A stretch of 64,000 bases of DNA from Leptodactylus fallax (lineage: Eukaryota > Chordata > Amphibia > Anura > Leptodactylidae). The stretch spans positions 5,237,501 through 5,301,500 of the forward strand of contig CAMRHE010000077.1 of the NCBI GenBank assembly GCA_947044405.1, given 5' to 3'. The position numbers were made by a program, and so were the translations under genes. Positions 1-11,870 of this stretch are shown here, piece after piece (the first letter of the stretch is position 1; each line of letters starts with the position of its first letter). The notes beneath the pieces were generated by a model. It worked only from the letters and a program-made list of their open reading frames with translations. It was not told the origin of the DNA and did not search any database.

Positions 1-982
1 CAGAAAGTTACATGCAAGTAGTGGTGCAATGAACCAAGTAGCGGGCACTGTGTAGCCCTGTTCTTAGTGTGCACCCATAATCTCCTTAATTCAGTAGTAC
101 ATGTGAATACATGTAACCTTGTAATACATCTTATGAAGAGCAGCTTCCTTGTCTTTCAGCAGCCTATAGTTATGTCTTCCTGCCTGCAGGCCCCTCTTTG
201 TACTCAGTAGCTGAAGGCACAGAAGAGAATGGTCATGTTAGAGTCGCCGCCAAACTGATAGGCTGTGGGAGGGGAAGTGGGAGCAGCAGAGGAAGCCCAC
301 ACCAGGAAGAACCCGCCCCTTCTGCACAGTTACAGAGAAATGCATTGACAAGATTTATTACTGTATTTTTTTCATAATTACAGGTTTAATTACTAATAAG
401 GTAAATGACTAAGTTTAATGGTTTCCTAAATGAGTAACAAGTGTTTATTATAGTCAATCTAGAAGAACAAAATTGTCATCACAGTAAAAAAATAATTTTA
501 CATAAAGTGTATGTACATTGATTTAATGCAGGATCTCAGGAACACGTGGCTCCTGAGGCTTTCATCTGCAGCCAGGGGTGGGATGGTTCTTCCTGGCTCT
601 GGCGATCCAGTTGTTAAAAAATGCAGGCAGATCACAGAAGTGGGGAGAAGAAGACCCCCAAACCTATTCTGAAGCTACCCCTTTACAACTTGTAGGATGT
701 AGGTCACATTAGTCCGGCAGCCTATAAGCTATGGGATATGTGAGCGCAGTACTTACCTTTTCACTCCCAGGTCCCTCCTGCTCCAGACACACATGAAATG
801 TCACAGCGGTGCACCTAGAGCAGGGGAAGAGCGTGGCCAGGGAGCAGTGAGGTAAGTACAGTACCAATAATCACCACTGTATAGGGGGCACTATGTGGGG
901 ACCATTTTACTGAATGGGGCCTGTCAACGTCATACTTTTTCTATGTGAGTCCAGTTACCCAGCCGAACTTGAGACCCCTGGT
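1..982. other. No gene seen
   Basis: I see no coding region, RNA gene or clear repeat in this stretch. It is moderately AT-rich, and its reading frames are short and interrupted. Confidence 0.5.
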
Positions 983-986
983 TTAA

Positions 987-1330
987 AGGAACATTAAAGC
1001 TAGAAATATATGCCAAAAGTAACCAAGAATTATAGCAGCCCTGTCAGTCAGCAGCATTTTCCCTGACACAGTGTTGTAGAAATCCTGCAGTGAACACAGG
1101 GGTGATCGTCTGCTGATCAGCTCCATCCTAGGCTTGAGGACAGGGTTTAACAATCTAATGTCTTCAATGCGGCTCCAGCCAGTTGTCTTGCAGACAGATG
1201 ACAGTGAGGAGGGAGACATGGCCGATCTTCTTCTAGAGATTTGTTATAGATATATGTATTTGAAATATAAGTTAAATAGGATCAAATGACAGTAGGCGAT
1301 TTTTCCTTATTTTCTCTGTTTAACGTTCCT
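987..1330. mobile_element. TTAA-flanked non-autonomous element (344 bp)
   Basis: TTAA occurs directly on both sides (983-986 and 1331-1334). The inner ends are inverted copies: AGGAACATTAAA on the left and AGGAACGTTAAA on the complement of the right end. No transposase is encoded. Duplicated TTAA targets are characteristic of piggyBac transposons, so a piggyBac-type MITE is inferred. The short reading frame inside on the minus strand is not a gene. Confidence 0.7.
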
Positions 1331-1509
1331 TTAAAGTCCCTGCCCACCCCAGAGATTCATGTGGGTAGCTCCATTACTGTGACCACATGGTAATGTCCCA
1401 GCCAGCGGTTGTCACAAGCTGCTCCGTGAGCTTTACAGGTAATTATATAGTGTACACCTTCCATAGTAGATCACTTTAATGTTTGTTTGTTTTTACGTTT
1501 TGCAGATAC

Positions 1510-1510
<1 letters not shown>

Positions 1511-1557
<47 letters not shown>
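1511..1557. repeat. (TAC)n microsatellite
   Basis: About 15 uninterrupted TAC units. The poly-tyrosine reading frame through it is an artefact of the repeat. Confidence 0.97.
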
Positions 1558-2980
1558 TAATCCTAGCTCCCCTCTGATCACCAGCCTTCATAAAAGTCAC
1601 TTACTAAATCCCCTGCCAAATAATCTTTTCTTAATTTCATGGCAAGACAAGTCATTGTTTGCGGCATTTCTTTGTTTATTGCGATTTCTTTATTAGAAGC
1701 ACCAGGTAAGATCCTTTCTATTAGACTGAATGGGGTTGCATCAGCGGGCTAGCACCATTATCTCAGGGGGGCCTCAGATTTCTCCGTAAATAATTAACAT
1801 TTAATTGCCACTTATGAGACTATCCACGTATAAGCCATTCTGTGATAAAACCCCCAAGTTATATCCTGTGACTGGTTTTCTAATAGAGTTTTAGGGTTAT
1901 TTATTACAAGCGTTTGGCGTCTCGCTAGAGCAAATTCTTTTTTCCATTTATAGGTTCTAGTTCTGTTGTTTTTGTCATTTTTGTTATTATCCCATGTGTT
2001 ATTCTTTTTCTAGTCCTCTCTCCTTAGTCCTATGAAACACTATAACAAGTAAATAAATGGACTTGCATTAAAAGTAGACGTATTGTGCAGGCCACCAGAC
2101 TATAAAATGCTCTGCTGGGCTTTGACTTATGTAGTTAGTTAATAAATGTTATATAATAAGGAGCAGATGCTGAATATACACAGTAAATAGAGCAGGACGA
2201 AAAGGAAATAGCTGAGGAAGAATAAAGGTGCTGGATTTAACAGCGTCTGAAATGGAGTGAAATTCCTTCCTGAGCTGTTCAAGAGATCATGATCAGTTCG
2301 GAAACATTCGTGCTACTTGGTTGCCAGTATAGAGAATATAGTGAATTTTTGAAAAGAAGAATTTCTGATTTTTTTTTTTTCTATTTAATCAGTAATAAAA
2401 GAGCAAGATGTTCCTGATCCCACAATTATAGGAACAACTTTCCAAAGACCACATTAAATGTACTTTTACCGTCTCAGATGACCTAACCAAAGCCTTTAAT
2501 ATCCATCATCTGTTTCAGTTATAGGACCTTCCCGGATGCTTGGGATTGACATAATGATGGGTCAGGGTTGGCAATTGAATGTTTTTGACATGAAAAACTG
2601 ACATAATCTGTTCATGTAACCAGGATGTATCTGAATCTTATGGAATCTGCTTGTAGAGTCTATTGTATCTACTAAATAGCACAGTAGTGTATGTCCAATG
2701 GGGTAGACCAAACTATTACCATGGGGACCATGATGCACAGGGGTTATAATAGCACAAAAATAAGGGAAAAGAGACGTGCCAATTCATAAAAATACATAAA
2801 CACTCTTTATTGAAGCAAAATGTAAAGTACTCAAGACCTCAGACAAGAATTAAAAATACATTCAGTGGGGGTTATTTACAGTATAATCTGCCTGTTTTTT
2901 GGCCATATTTTTTTGCATTTGTACCTTTTAGATGAGTTTTATTGTGGTGTCTATTTATGATGTAACTGCACCTCCTTATT
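1558..2980. other. No gene seen
   Basis: Apparently unique non-coding sequence with a T-run near 2371. I recognise no gene or repeat family here. Confidence 0.45.
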
Positions 2981-3212
2981 AAGGCTAGGGGGACACGGCG
3001 ACTTGGGCCACGACTCCCGCTGTGCAGCCAAAGAGTGCCATGTCGCCCTGTGGCTCCTTCATTCATGTTAGTGAATGGAGTGGCATTGCGACTTAAGGCA
3101 CACTTAGGGTCGCAATGTGACTCCATTCACTAACATGAATGTGAAGGAGTCACAGGGTGACAAAGCAATTCTTGGTAGCAGGAGTCGTGGCCCAAGTCGC
3201 CGTGTGGGCTTT
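2981..3212. mobile_element. Palindromic MITE
   Basis: The outer arms are inverted copies of about 25 bp: CGGCGACTTGGGCCACGACT near 2997 and its complement at 3183-3202. A second inverted pair lies inside (about 3050-3075 and 3121-3147, with TTCACTAACATGAATG on the right arm). The whole element can therefore fold into one long hairpin. It has no coding capacity. The superfamily is not determined because I could not define a target duplication. Confidence 0.75.
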
Positions 3213-4072
3213 TCCATTTAGGCCACTCCTCATTTTCCAGACAAAAAGCAAAAGTGGCGAGGAAAAAGACCACAAATAGGCGCAAGTAAAAAAAGGTTTA
3301 AGTAGCTTAATAAATGTGCACCAGTAAACACATGGGAAGGTAGGCTCATGATAAACTATATACACCCATAAGAACAATTCTGCCCAAGACATAGATCCCC
3401 CTGTATAAGAAACAATTACAAAATAGGCGCATGAGGTCAATAAACAAATAATATCCGCAAAATACCAAAATATAAAAGTAATATACTGCACCAAAAGGGG
3501 GGAGTGGACATAGACAGTGAACCAGAGATTGAATGAATACCCTGCAAGTATTTTGTGGCAATGGTACCTGAGGTTAATCTGTGGGATACCTTAGGCACCA
3601 AGTGAGCAGTCAGATCTTCAAGTTGATGTGTTAAAAATGGGCAAGCTGAAAGATCTGTCGAGTGACATATCTAATGGTTAGACAACTGGGTCAAAGCATC
3701 ACCAAAATAGGTGGCCTTGTGTGTTCCACCAGTGGTCCAAGGGTAGTATTTTGTGCACCCTCCATCATATACTATTGGGACCTGGCAGCATCCTGCAGTA
3801 AACTACTGTTTGAACCCGTGTGGCCTTTTTTCAATACTGACATATGGTATGACACAATATCATCCATCAGGTAGCTCCACATAACATTACACCAGACAGA
3901 TTTTCTCACCTTTCCCACTACTGCTAAATTTCACACAAAATGTCATCACTTGATTCCAGAAAATTGACATAAATGCTCTTCCCTCATTCCAGCTGTAATG
4001 AACTATCAGATGATTCTGGAATACGTTGTACAGTATGTTATCCGCTTTATTTCTAATCCAGGGCAATCCCTA
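3213..4072. other. No gene seen
   Basis: No recognisable gene or clear repeat boundary. The short reading frames in all six frames have no family features. Confidence 0.4.
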
Positions 4073-4320
4073 TTAGGCTTTGTTCACATCTGCATCAGAG
4101 ACTCCGTTCAGAGTTTATGTTGCAGAATCTGTCTAAAATCATGGACAGAAAAGTCCTGTATGCAGAACATTTCCATCCAGCAAAATATAATGGATATTCA
4201 ACTACCCCCATTGAAGTCAATAATGTCTCTTTTGATCCATTGTTGTCAGTCATTAGATGAATTCGTCCATACCATGACGGAACAGAAGAACAGACTTAAC
4301 ACATTTGAACTCAGCATAAG
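4073..4320. mobile_element. Probable MITE with GTTCACATC-type end
   Basis: The left end AGGCTTTGTTCACATCTG is imperfectly matched by the complement of the right end (CTTATGCTGAGTTCAAATGTG). It abuts another MITE at 4322. There is no coding capacity, and the boundaries are approximate. Confidence 0.45.
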
Positions 4321-4321
4321 G

Positions 4322-4531
4322 TTGAGGCCCCACATTGCAGAAACAGCGTTTTTGTTGTAGATTTTGCTGCGTATTTTTATACCAAAGCCAAAAATGTCTA
4401 CAAAAGGAATGGGAAATATATAGGAAGCTCTTATACTTCTACCTTCTCAATCCGCTCCTAGCTTTGGCTCAAAAAAATGCAGCAAAATATACAACAAACA
4501 AGCTGCGTTTCTGCAACATGGGGCCTCAGTT
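4322..4531. mobile_element. Palindromic MITE, family B copy 1
   Basis: The ends are inverted copies: GAGGCCCCACATTGCAGAAA at the left and GTTTCTGCAAC followed by ATGGGGCCTC at the right. The centre holds paired halves resembling GAGCCAAAGCCA and CTTTGGCTC. The same layout recurs at 54408-54636, and degraded relatives lie at about 4550-4690, 5549-5700 and 19745-19935. No protein is encoded. Confidence 0.75.
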
Positions 4532-4700
4532 TAGTTACTTTTGTTTCCGTTTTTGTTGCCATTTTTTGAGCCAAAATAAGAAATGGATTCCAAAGGAAGG
4601 GAAAAAATAAAAGCAGGACTTAAAGGTCTCCTTACTGCTGGATCCATATCTGGCTTCAAAAAAATGCATTTGAAACTGCATGATAGACTGTGTGTGTGTG
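4532..4700. mobile_element. Degraded family B fragment
   Basis: TTTTTTGAGCCAAAATAAG and the later ATCTGGCTTC core resemble the two central halves of the adjacent family B palindrome. It is probably a diverged copy or partial duplication, and the ends are not clear. Confidence 0.4.
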
Positions 4701-4815
4701 TTTTCAGCCTAATAGTCCTATGCGCAGAGCCTTTACAGCATTGTAAGGCACATTCAACCTTTATCTGCTGCCTTACAGATTCTATTGGACAAGGAATATT
4801 ATCCAATAGATTTGT

Positions 4816-5137
4816 ACATAAGGGGGCAGATTTATTATACATACTCCAGACAATACTGTAAAAAAGTTGCAAAGCTCGAGTTTGTGACTTTTTAAGCGCC
4901 TCTTAAAACAAAAATTGTTACAGCAGATCTGTTTTTTAAAGCTGCCCTTACCACTTTCCTGAATGGAGGTGTAACATGGGGCCCGGCAGATTTATAATTT
5001 CCAAAAATTTTCCTGGTGTAAAATGATGCCTGAAATCTACACCAACTCATTCATTTACCATAAATTAGAAGCATTCTCTGATAACACAGGGATTACCAAG
5101 ACCGGCATACAATGACAATTTTGATAAATCCCCCCAA
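4816..5137. mobile_element. MITE with GGGCAGATTTAT ends
   Basis: It begins with GGGGGCAGATTTATTATA, and the opposite end TTTTGATAAATCCCCCC is its imperfect inverted copy. The same end type recurs at 34153 and 36076 and, more weakly, near 25388 and 55390. There is no coding capacity. Confidence 0.6.
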
Positions 5138-5275
5138 GGAGTCCAAAGATATTTGTATGAAGTGGCATATGGAGCTACAGTAGAGGCCACATGGACCTCT
5201 ATAGGAGCCTTAGACAATGCCATGTGCATGAGGTTCATTTTGCATAACTAAGCTAAAGCAAAAACTAGTGAATGA

Positions 5276-5548
5276 CTAGGACCCCATGCACACAACCGTA
5301 TTTTGGCCCACATGCTGCCCTTTATTATGGATCTGTGATAACAGATAGCATATGGATCCCTTCATTTCTATGGCCCTATACACACAAAATATAGAGCAGG
5401 TCCTATTCCTGTCTGTTTTTGCGGCTCAACCCATCTATTCTAGTGATAGGGTCTGTGCAAAACACCAACATTACACAAATGCCACCTGTGTGTTGTCCAT
5501 TCCAATTTCCACAGACCCTACCACAACTATGGCAGTGTGCATGAAGCC
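5276..5548. mobile_element. Probable MITE with CATGCACAC ends
   Basis: GGACCCCATGCACACA at the left is approximately inverted in AGTGTGCATGAAGCCTAAG at the right. The interior is non-coding. Confidence 0.55.
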
Positions 5549-5860
5549 TAAGGCTGTACCACACATGCTTTTGGGGCAGTTTTTTGAGCCAAACCCAGAA
5601 GTGAATTAAAAAGAAATGGGAATATTAAAAAATGACTTATACTCCCTGCTCGATCCATTTCTGGGTTTGGTGCATGCAGGACCTTTTCTTCCATTCAAGA
5701 AGTAAACAAAAGTAATGGAAGAAACTTTTTTCATGTTTTTTACATTGGAGTGAAGGCAGACGGAGGATATTCTGTCTGGATCAGTCATTCCAGTGCCATT
5801 TAAATCCATCATAGGATGAGAGCAACAGACTTTAAGAACAGAAATGTGAACTTAGCCTTA
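5549..5860. mobile_element. Degraded family B-like element
   Basis: It starts AAGGCTGTACCACACATGC and contains TTTTTTGAGCCAAACCCAGA paired with the inverted CTGGGTTTGGTGC. It ends near GTGAACTTAGCCTTA. Diverged relative of family B, with approximate boundaries. Confidence 0.45.
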
Positions 5861-6828
5861 ATGTCCATAAAGCAGTGCAGTACTATGTAACGAAAAGAAA
5901 AAAAAAGTTAATCCAGTATGTGCACAAAATCAATAAAAATGTCTGCCCATTAGGATTTATTTACAGGTTGTGTTTTTGCAGCAATTTTGCTCACAGCATG
6001 TATGACTACAACGGCAAAGATAAAAGCGCTCAGGGCATTAGGGGATTAAGCAGTACAAACAAGTAGTCTATCATAGGCCGGGAAGTGGGGAAGGAGAATT
6101 GTCTAGGTTATCATTCCAGGATATCTACTACTAAATGTGTGATAGCATCAGTACAAGTGCAGCAATAAAGTGGATGGTGTCATATTGATTCCAGCACACA
6201 TCCATATGAAACATGAGCCTCCTGGGTTGTGATCATAGTTATGATAAGATGTTGTGCTAGCAAACTGCCTGCATTAAATCCCTAGTCACGCTTGATCTGC
6301 TCATGGAAGTCTTGCGTGCCTTGAAAAGAAAACATAAACCTTTCTCCAGTTTAATGTGGGTTTACATTGTATATACCTGTAGCTGGAACACACAAAGACA
6401 TGAAAACATGAAATGCATGGAAAGATCAAACATACTTCATAGTACTAGTTTACTGGTTCCCCAGCAGGTCATGTTCTTGCGTCATGGTTGATTATTTGCT
6501 TATAGGGCACTTTCCTCCCATTAGTCTTATAGAGACTTACTTGTTTCCCGCCATACCGATGGAATGACAGGTATTTTAACTGCGTACCCTGAGTAAGAGA
6601 AAAGTCCACAGATGATCAGAATAATAAAGTTTATAACCCAGTCATAATTTCCAAAAATATATTACATTCTATAAGAATTCCAGCAAAACTGATACAAAAA
6701 ATTCCTCAATACACATAAAGGGCTTATCCAGCTTTTTAAAACTTAACATAGGCCCTCAGTATAAGGTTGTGGGGGGTTCAACTCCTAGTACTGACAGCGA
6801 TCAGCTCTTTTTAGGGACCAAGAAGCAT
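5861..6828. other. No gene seen
   Basis: AT-rich non-coding sequence. I see no gene, RNA gene or repeat with definable ends. Confidence 0.45.
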
Positions 6829-7262
6829 AACCACTTCATGACCAGGCCATTTTCCCTGTTCATGACAGACACTTTTTTTTTGGTACATGCAGTTTTGAAA
6901 GCTATAACTTTTTTTTTCATTCGGTTTACAGGAGGAAGTCACCCTCGTGGTATACACTGCAGAGTTGTTCTGGGCGCTCTAGGATCCAGCATCTCCTGCA
7001 GTTCATGGCCCCAGCGGATCACATGACCACTGAGCCGGGCGGGATACACAGGACCACTGTGCCTTTGGTAATAATACTGTAGGAGCTGTACACACGGCGC
7101 TCATTAAGTGCCATGTATACAGCCATCAGGAAGGCGGGGATGCTAATAAAACATCCTTGCCTTTCTGGGATGTCTGGCTGTTAATAACTCAATCCCATGT
7201 AGCTACTTAACTCTGCAAGGACATACAGGCACATCCTTGCAGAGTTAGTTGACATCTGTCTG
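6829..7262. mobile_element. Probable non-autonomous repeat with terminal hairpin
   Basis: The segment opens with AACCACTTCATGACCAGGCC and contains an AT-rich stretch with CTATAACTTTTTTTTTC. It closes with a hairpin formed by CTCTGCAAGGA and TCCTTGCAGAG (about 7211-7245). I know this layout from dispersed anuran repeats. No protein is encoded, and assignment to a superfamily is open. Confidence 0.45.
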
Positions 7263-7269
7263 GACATAC

Positions 7270-7594
7270 TGTACATTGAACAACAAAGCGCTTAAAGGGA
7301 TTCTTTCAGCTCTTACACTATTATTACCCAAGGCATGAAGGCACAGTGTCATGTATGTGACTTGTTTATTTGAAAAAAAGCGATTTTTCATACTGATGAC
7401 CTATCCATTACATTGCGGTGGTTCCAGGGTAGTGCAGCGCCGCTGCCATTACTTGAATATGAGCAGCCTGCACACCTAGAGGCTGCCGGAACAGCTGATC
7501 TGAGCAGGGTTTGGGTGTTGGGTCCCCCACAGATCACTATCCTGTGAATAGGTCATCAGTATGAAAGATCAGTTTTGGGCTGGACAACCAATTT
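7270..7594. mobile_element. Partial or fused TTAA-type element
   Basis: The left end TTAAAGGGATTCTTTCAG and the right end GGACAACCAATTTAA both resemble ends of TTAA-flanked foldbacks. They do not match each other, so this may be two truncated elements joined or one decayed copy. Confidence 0.35.
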
Positions 7595-7954
7595 AAGTTA
7601 CCAGGGCTAATAAAACATTTCAGACATTGATCTGTGTCGAATAAGTGCATCTTATTTAACATGTATGGGGTATAATAATCTTGTAACATATAAAGCTGTG
7701 AAACTCTACGTTGTGCAGGATAAAGAGATACCGCCATGATTCCTCTCAAGTTTTTCCAGCTCTAAATCTGTCACTTTCTCTTTATATGCTACAAGCGGAT
7801 TCCTCTGTCAGACTTGATCAAATGATCCACCTTATATAGGCCTTTCATAGGCTTTTACTTGTAACAAAATAGAGTCTACTTGACTAAAGTTATCAATAGT
7901 CACACAGTCTCCTAAGTCCGAGGTTAACAGTCAAACTCAGCTGCATATAGATTA

Positions 7955-8397
7955 GGGGAACCTGTCAGGATGATTTGGGACAATAAACGACCCACAGATC
8001 CTTATGGACCAGGACTTTAGTGCCCCAAATTGTCCTGTTATAACGCCGTCCATACACATACTAAAAGTAATAAAAGCTTTATACTCACACTGCAGCCATA
8101 CTCCTCACGCCAACGCACTTCCTCACTGAAGCCACAAGTGAACAAGCACTGGACTATGGGTGCATGTACAATGAATCCAGGGTGTACATCCCCAGCTTCA
8201 CTGAAGAAGTGTGCAGGTGCCAGGAGCACCAGAGGTGATAAGAGTCATCGGACTCATCTCTAGGTAAGTATACAGGTTTGTTTTTTTAAATTGTGGGGAC
8301 AGATGTCTTTACAACAGGGCTATTTGGGACACTGAACCCCCAATCCATAAGAACCTGTGGGTGGTATAGTGTCCCAAATCGACCTGACAGGTTCCCT
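7955..8397. mobile_element. TTAA-type foldback MITE (443 bp)
   Basis: The right flank is TTAA (8398-8401) and the left flank is ATTA (7951-7954), probably a decayed TTAA. The ends are inverted copies (GGGAACCTGTCAGG and CCTGACAGGTTCCC), and similarity continues for about 55 bp, including a shared GATTTGGGAC block. No transposase is present, and the reading frames on both strands inside it are shadows. Confidence 0.65.
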
Positions 8398-8401
8398 TTA
8401 A

Positions 8402-9591
8402 AATGTATATTCCTTTCAAGTTTATATACTTCAATAAACTTAACTCCTGTTAAGAGTTGTGGCCAAGTATACCAGTAGATGTGCTGTGGGAATAACTGTG
8501 CCATGAATGTGACACCAAGGGCTTATTAATACTATGAATGACCCAGACTGTGTGACAATTGTGGCCCCCACCAGGCTATAGTTTTTAAGGCCTTTTACAT
8601 GGGCTGATTATCAGCGGAATGATCATTCATTGGAATACTAATTCTCCATCAATTCCAAGTCTTAAGTTAAGTTTATACATTGCAGTACAACATGGGATGC
8701 TGCCAAACCCATAGGTCAGATGAGTGTAGCTGGACGCAATTTTTGACAATGGGGTACAAGTGGGTGGTTCTTCACTGTGAAAGAGCAGCAGGCTTCCTCA
8801 GTATGCTGGGAGTGGGAATGCAATGCCCACGCTGTCGTGCTGCACCCCTATATTATGGACAGACTAGTTACATGTGTATGTATTTCCAGGTAATTGTAAA
8901 ATTCTACCGCCACCAAAGGCTACTTCTAAGTGACATACACTTGTTAAAGTTGATGAAAGATTTGATTGGCCATGAGCCCCCAACAAGGCTATATTATAAT
9001 CTGCGCATGACACATTGATCTCTCTATATACTACTAATACAGAAGGCAGGTTAGGTGAGTTACAGTTGAATCGAGCTTTTCCTTTACCTAGACCAAGGTA
9101 GGTGGGCAATATGCTTTGAAACTAGTCAGTATTTCTTCAGAAAATCCAAAAAATTTCACCAAAAAGATCACATGATTCAAATAAATTGTCATATAAATTC
9201 TAATAGACAATTACACAGTACAACAGACTCCTATGTTTGTTTCATATACAGAGTTTCTCCTTCTATAGAGAAGTATATACAGGCGGTATCAGCATAAGTA
9301 TTCAGTGTACGTGAGTAGTGGTCCCCGACATCTCCTGTGGGAGCAATTTTTAACATTGAGTATATTGCAAAAGCCTTGCATCATCCATCTCTGCCAGATA
9401 AATAGGACTTGTATAAAGTTTAGTAAATGAAGCAAGATGTTAGGCCTGTACAGAGTTGACAAGCTAACTAGTACATGAAGCCAAGAAGCCTGTGTGCTTT
9501 CACTTTATGAATTGCTGAACATCTTGGAATGAACATGCGGAGCATTATATGCTTGTCTTAGATGAGCGATATATCTATGATATAAAACACA
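8402..9591. other. No gene seen
   Basis: Non-coding sequence up to the Tc1-like insertion. I see nothing that supports an exon or a bounded repeat. Confidence 0.45.
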
Positions 9592-9593
9592 TA

Positions 9594-11157
9594 CAGTCAT
9601 GGCCAAAAGTTTTGAGAATGACACAAATATTATATTTTCACATGATCTGCTGCCCTCTGGTTTTTATGTGTTGTCAGATGTTTTTATCACATACAGAAAT
9701 ATAATTGCATTCATATTATGAGTAACAGAAGCTTATATTGACAGTTAGAATGAGTTAATGCAGCAAGTCAATATTTGCAGTGTTGACCCTTCTTCTTCAG
9801 GACCTCTGCAATTCTCCCTGGCATGCTCTCAATCAACTTCTGGACCAAATCCTGACTGATAGCAGTCCATTCTTGCAGAATCAATGCTTTAATTTTGTCT
9901 GAATTTGTTGGTTTTTGTTTGTCCACCCGTCTCTTGATGATTGACCACAAGTTCTCAATGGGATTAAGATCTGGGGAGTTTCCAGGCCATGGACCCAAAA
10001 TCTCTATGTTTTGTTCCCTGAGCCATTTAGTTATCACCTTTGCTTTATGGCAAGGTGCTCCATCATGCTGGAAAAGGCATTGTTGTGCGCCAAACTGCTC
10101 TTCGACGGTTGGGAGAAGTTGCTCTTGGAGGACATTCTGGTACCATTCTTTATTCATGGCTGTGTTTTTAGGCAAGACTGTGAGAGAGCCGATTCCCTTG
10201 GCTGAGAAGTAACCCCACACATGAATGCTTTCAGGATGCTTTACAGTTGGCATGAGACAAGACTGGTGGTAGCGCTCACCTCTTCTTCTCCGAATAAGCT
10301 GTTTTCCAGATGTTCCAAACAATCGAAAAGGGGATTCATCAGAGAAAATGACTTTACCCCAGTCCTCAGCAGTCCACTCCCTGTACCTTTTGCAGAATAT
10401 CAGTCTGTCCCTGATGTTTTTTCTGGAGAGAAGTGGCTTCTTTGCTGCCCTCCTTGAGACCAGGCCTTGCTCCAAGAGTCTCCGCCTCACAGTGCGTGCA
10501 GATGCACTCACACCTGCCTGCTGCCATTCCTCAGCAAGCTCTGCACTGCTGGTAGCCCGATCCCGCAGCTGAAACACTTTTAAGAGACGGTCCTGCCGCT
10601 TGCTGGTCTTTCTTGGGCGCCCTGGAGCCTTTTTGGCACCAATGGAACCTCTCTCCTTGAAGTTCTTGATGATGCGATAGATTGTTGACTGAGGTGCAAT
10701 CTTTCTAGCTGCAATACTCTTCCCAGTTAGGCCATTTTTGTGCAGTGCAATGATGACTGCACGTGTTTCTTTAGAGATAACCATGGTTAACAGAAGAGAA
10801 ACAATGATGGCAAGCACCAGCCTCCTTTTAAAGTGTCCAGTGGTGTCATTCTTACTTAATCATGACAGATTGATCTCCGGCCCTGTCCTCATCAACACCC
10901 ACACCTGTGTTAATGGAGCAATCACTGAAACGATGTTAGGTGGTCCTTTTAAGGCAGGGCTGCAATGATGTTGAAATGTGTTTTGGGGAATAAAGTTCAT
11001 TTTCTAGGCAAATATTGACTTTGCAAGTAATTGCTGTTAAGCTGATCACTCTTTATAACATTCTGGAGTATATGCAAATTGCCATTAGAAAAACTGAAGC
11101 AGTGGACTTTGTAAAAATTAATATTTGTATCATTCTCAAAACTTTTGGCCATGACTG
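9594..11157 (-). mobile_element. Tc1-like DNA transposon, full length (1564 bp)
   Basis: TA dinucleotides flank both sides (9592-9593 and 11158-11159). Both ends start CAGTCATGGCCAAAAGTTTT on opposite strands, and the inverted repeat is nearly identical for about 38 bp. A second inner inverted pair follows (CAAGTCAATATTTGC near 9764-9778 and its imperfect complement near 11007-11025). This gives an arrangement with two matching sites per end, as in many Tc1 elements. The interior holds one uninterrupted transposase gene on the minus strand. The element encodes what it needs for cut-and-paste movement, but current activity cannot be judged from sequence alone. Confidence 0.93.
9768..10784 (-). 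CDS. Tc1-like transposase, DD35E type
   Basis: This 338-residue protein would bind the terminal inverted repeats and catalyse cut-and-paste transposition at TA sites in the nucleus. The start is placed at 10784 because its context AACCATGG is a strong Kozak site. An upstream in-frame ATG at 10817 would add 11 residues that look unrelated to the family. The N-terminal half has two helix-turn-helix regions separated by a GRPRK motif (about residues 56-60). The catalytic domain shows SDES (Asp 149), QHDGAPCH (Asp 241) and NPIENLW (Glu 277). The last two are separated by 35 residues, not the 34 usual in Tc1, because the loop reads LGPWPGNSP. The frame is intact to its natural end QHCKY. Length and motifs fit a functional transposase, but activity is unproven. 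Confidence 0.93.
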   Translation of the reverse strand: MVISKETRAVIIALHKNGLTGKSIAARKIAPQSTIYRIIKNFKERGSIGAKKAPGRPRKTSKRQDRLLKVFQLRDRATSSAELAEEWQQAGVSASARTVRRRLLEQGLVSRRAAKKPLLSRKNIRDRLIFCKRYREWTAEDWGKVIFSDESPFRLFGTSGKQLIRRRRGERYHQSCLMPTVKHPESIHVWGYFSAKGIGSLTVLPKNTAMNKEWYQNVLQEQLLPTVEEQFGAQQCLFQHDGAPCHKAKVITKWLREQNIEILGPWPGNSPDLNPIENLWSIIKRRVDKQKPTNSDKIKALILQEWTAISQDLVQKLIESMPGRIAEVLKKKGQHCKY

Positions 11158-11361
11158 TACAAGGTAGCTGTGGTCTGTTATGGAAGAGCAATGCCATCCT
11201 TCATTAGGAGCCATGAGATGATAGAGAACATTCAGAGTGAACGTTATCCTTATCATAATTTCCTTACTATAGCCCAATTCTCTCTCACTGGAGTAAAAAA
11301 AATCTGTTTTATATTGCAATCCACAATATAAAACAAGTGCGGGATTATCAAAGCTCTGGAC

Positions 11362-11440
11362 CAGAGGAGTAACTTGAAGCCCCACTTACCATGTGCAATA
11401 TATAATGCTGGTATCCTCTTATGTAATAGCTACGTCCATG
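11362..11440. mobile_element. Short GGCGTAACT-type MITE, degraded
   Basis: The start CAGAGGAGTAACTTGAAG resembles the left ends at 51006 and 12375. The right end near AATAGCTACGTCC is a decayed inverted copy. Small non-coding remnant with approximate boundaries. Confidence 0.4.
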
Positions 11441-11652
11441 CCCTGGATTATCAAATTACAGAATAAAGAAACCTCGCTGTGTTCTCCAAACAATGTCATT
11501 TAGTCCAAAGTTAGAATCACAAAACATTTAGCTACAACTCTAGTATTGATTTTTTTTATTTTTACAGATTCCCAACTGTATTTGTGTATAAACAGGTTTA
11601 AGACAGAATTCTTCCTTCAGATAACTATTCAGGATTCTTTATTTTCCTGGTT

Positions 11653-11870
11653 TATATTGTACCATCATATTCTGCAGTACTTTACATATATATTGTCAAC
11701 ACTGTCCCATATAGGGTTCACAATCTACAGTAAATTCCCTATCGGTCTTTGAAATGTGGGAGGAACCCCACGTAAAAACAGGGAGAAAATACCAACTCAA
11801 TGCAGATGTTGGCCTTGGCTGGATTCGAACTCAGGACTCCAGCACTAACCACTGAGCCATTGTGCTGCCC
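11653..11870 (-). mobile_element. tRNA-derived SINE, nearly full length
   Basis: Read on the minus strand it starts GGCAGCACAATGGCTCAG. It has a tRNA-like A box (TGGCTCAGTGG) and B box (GAGTTCGAATCC), then a unique body and an end related to CAGAATATGATGG. It matches the copy at 57724-57978 with small deletions. Such elements are copied by LINE machinery from RNA polymerase III transcripts. Confidence 0.75.

Noticed and set aside
1487..1696. Plus-strand reading frame with a poly-tyrosine run
   Set aside because: It is the translation of the (TAC)n microsatellite and has no gene context.
9895..10572. Several plus-strand reading frames
   Set aside because: They are opposite-strand shadows of the Tc1 transposase encoded on the minus strand.
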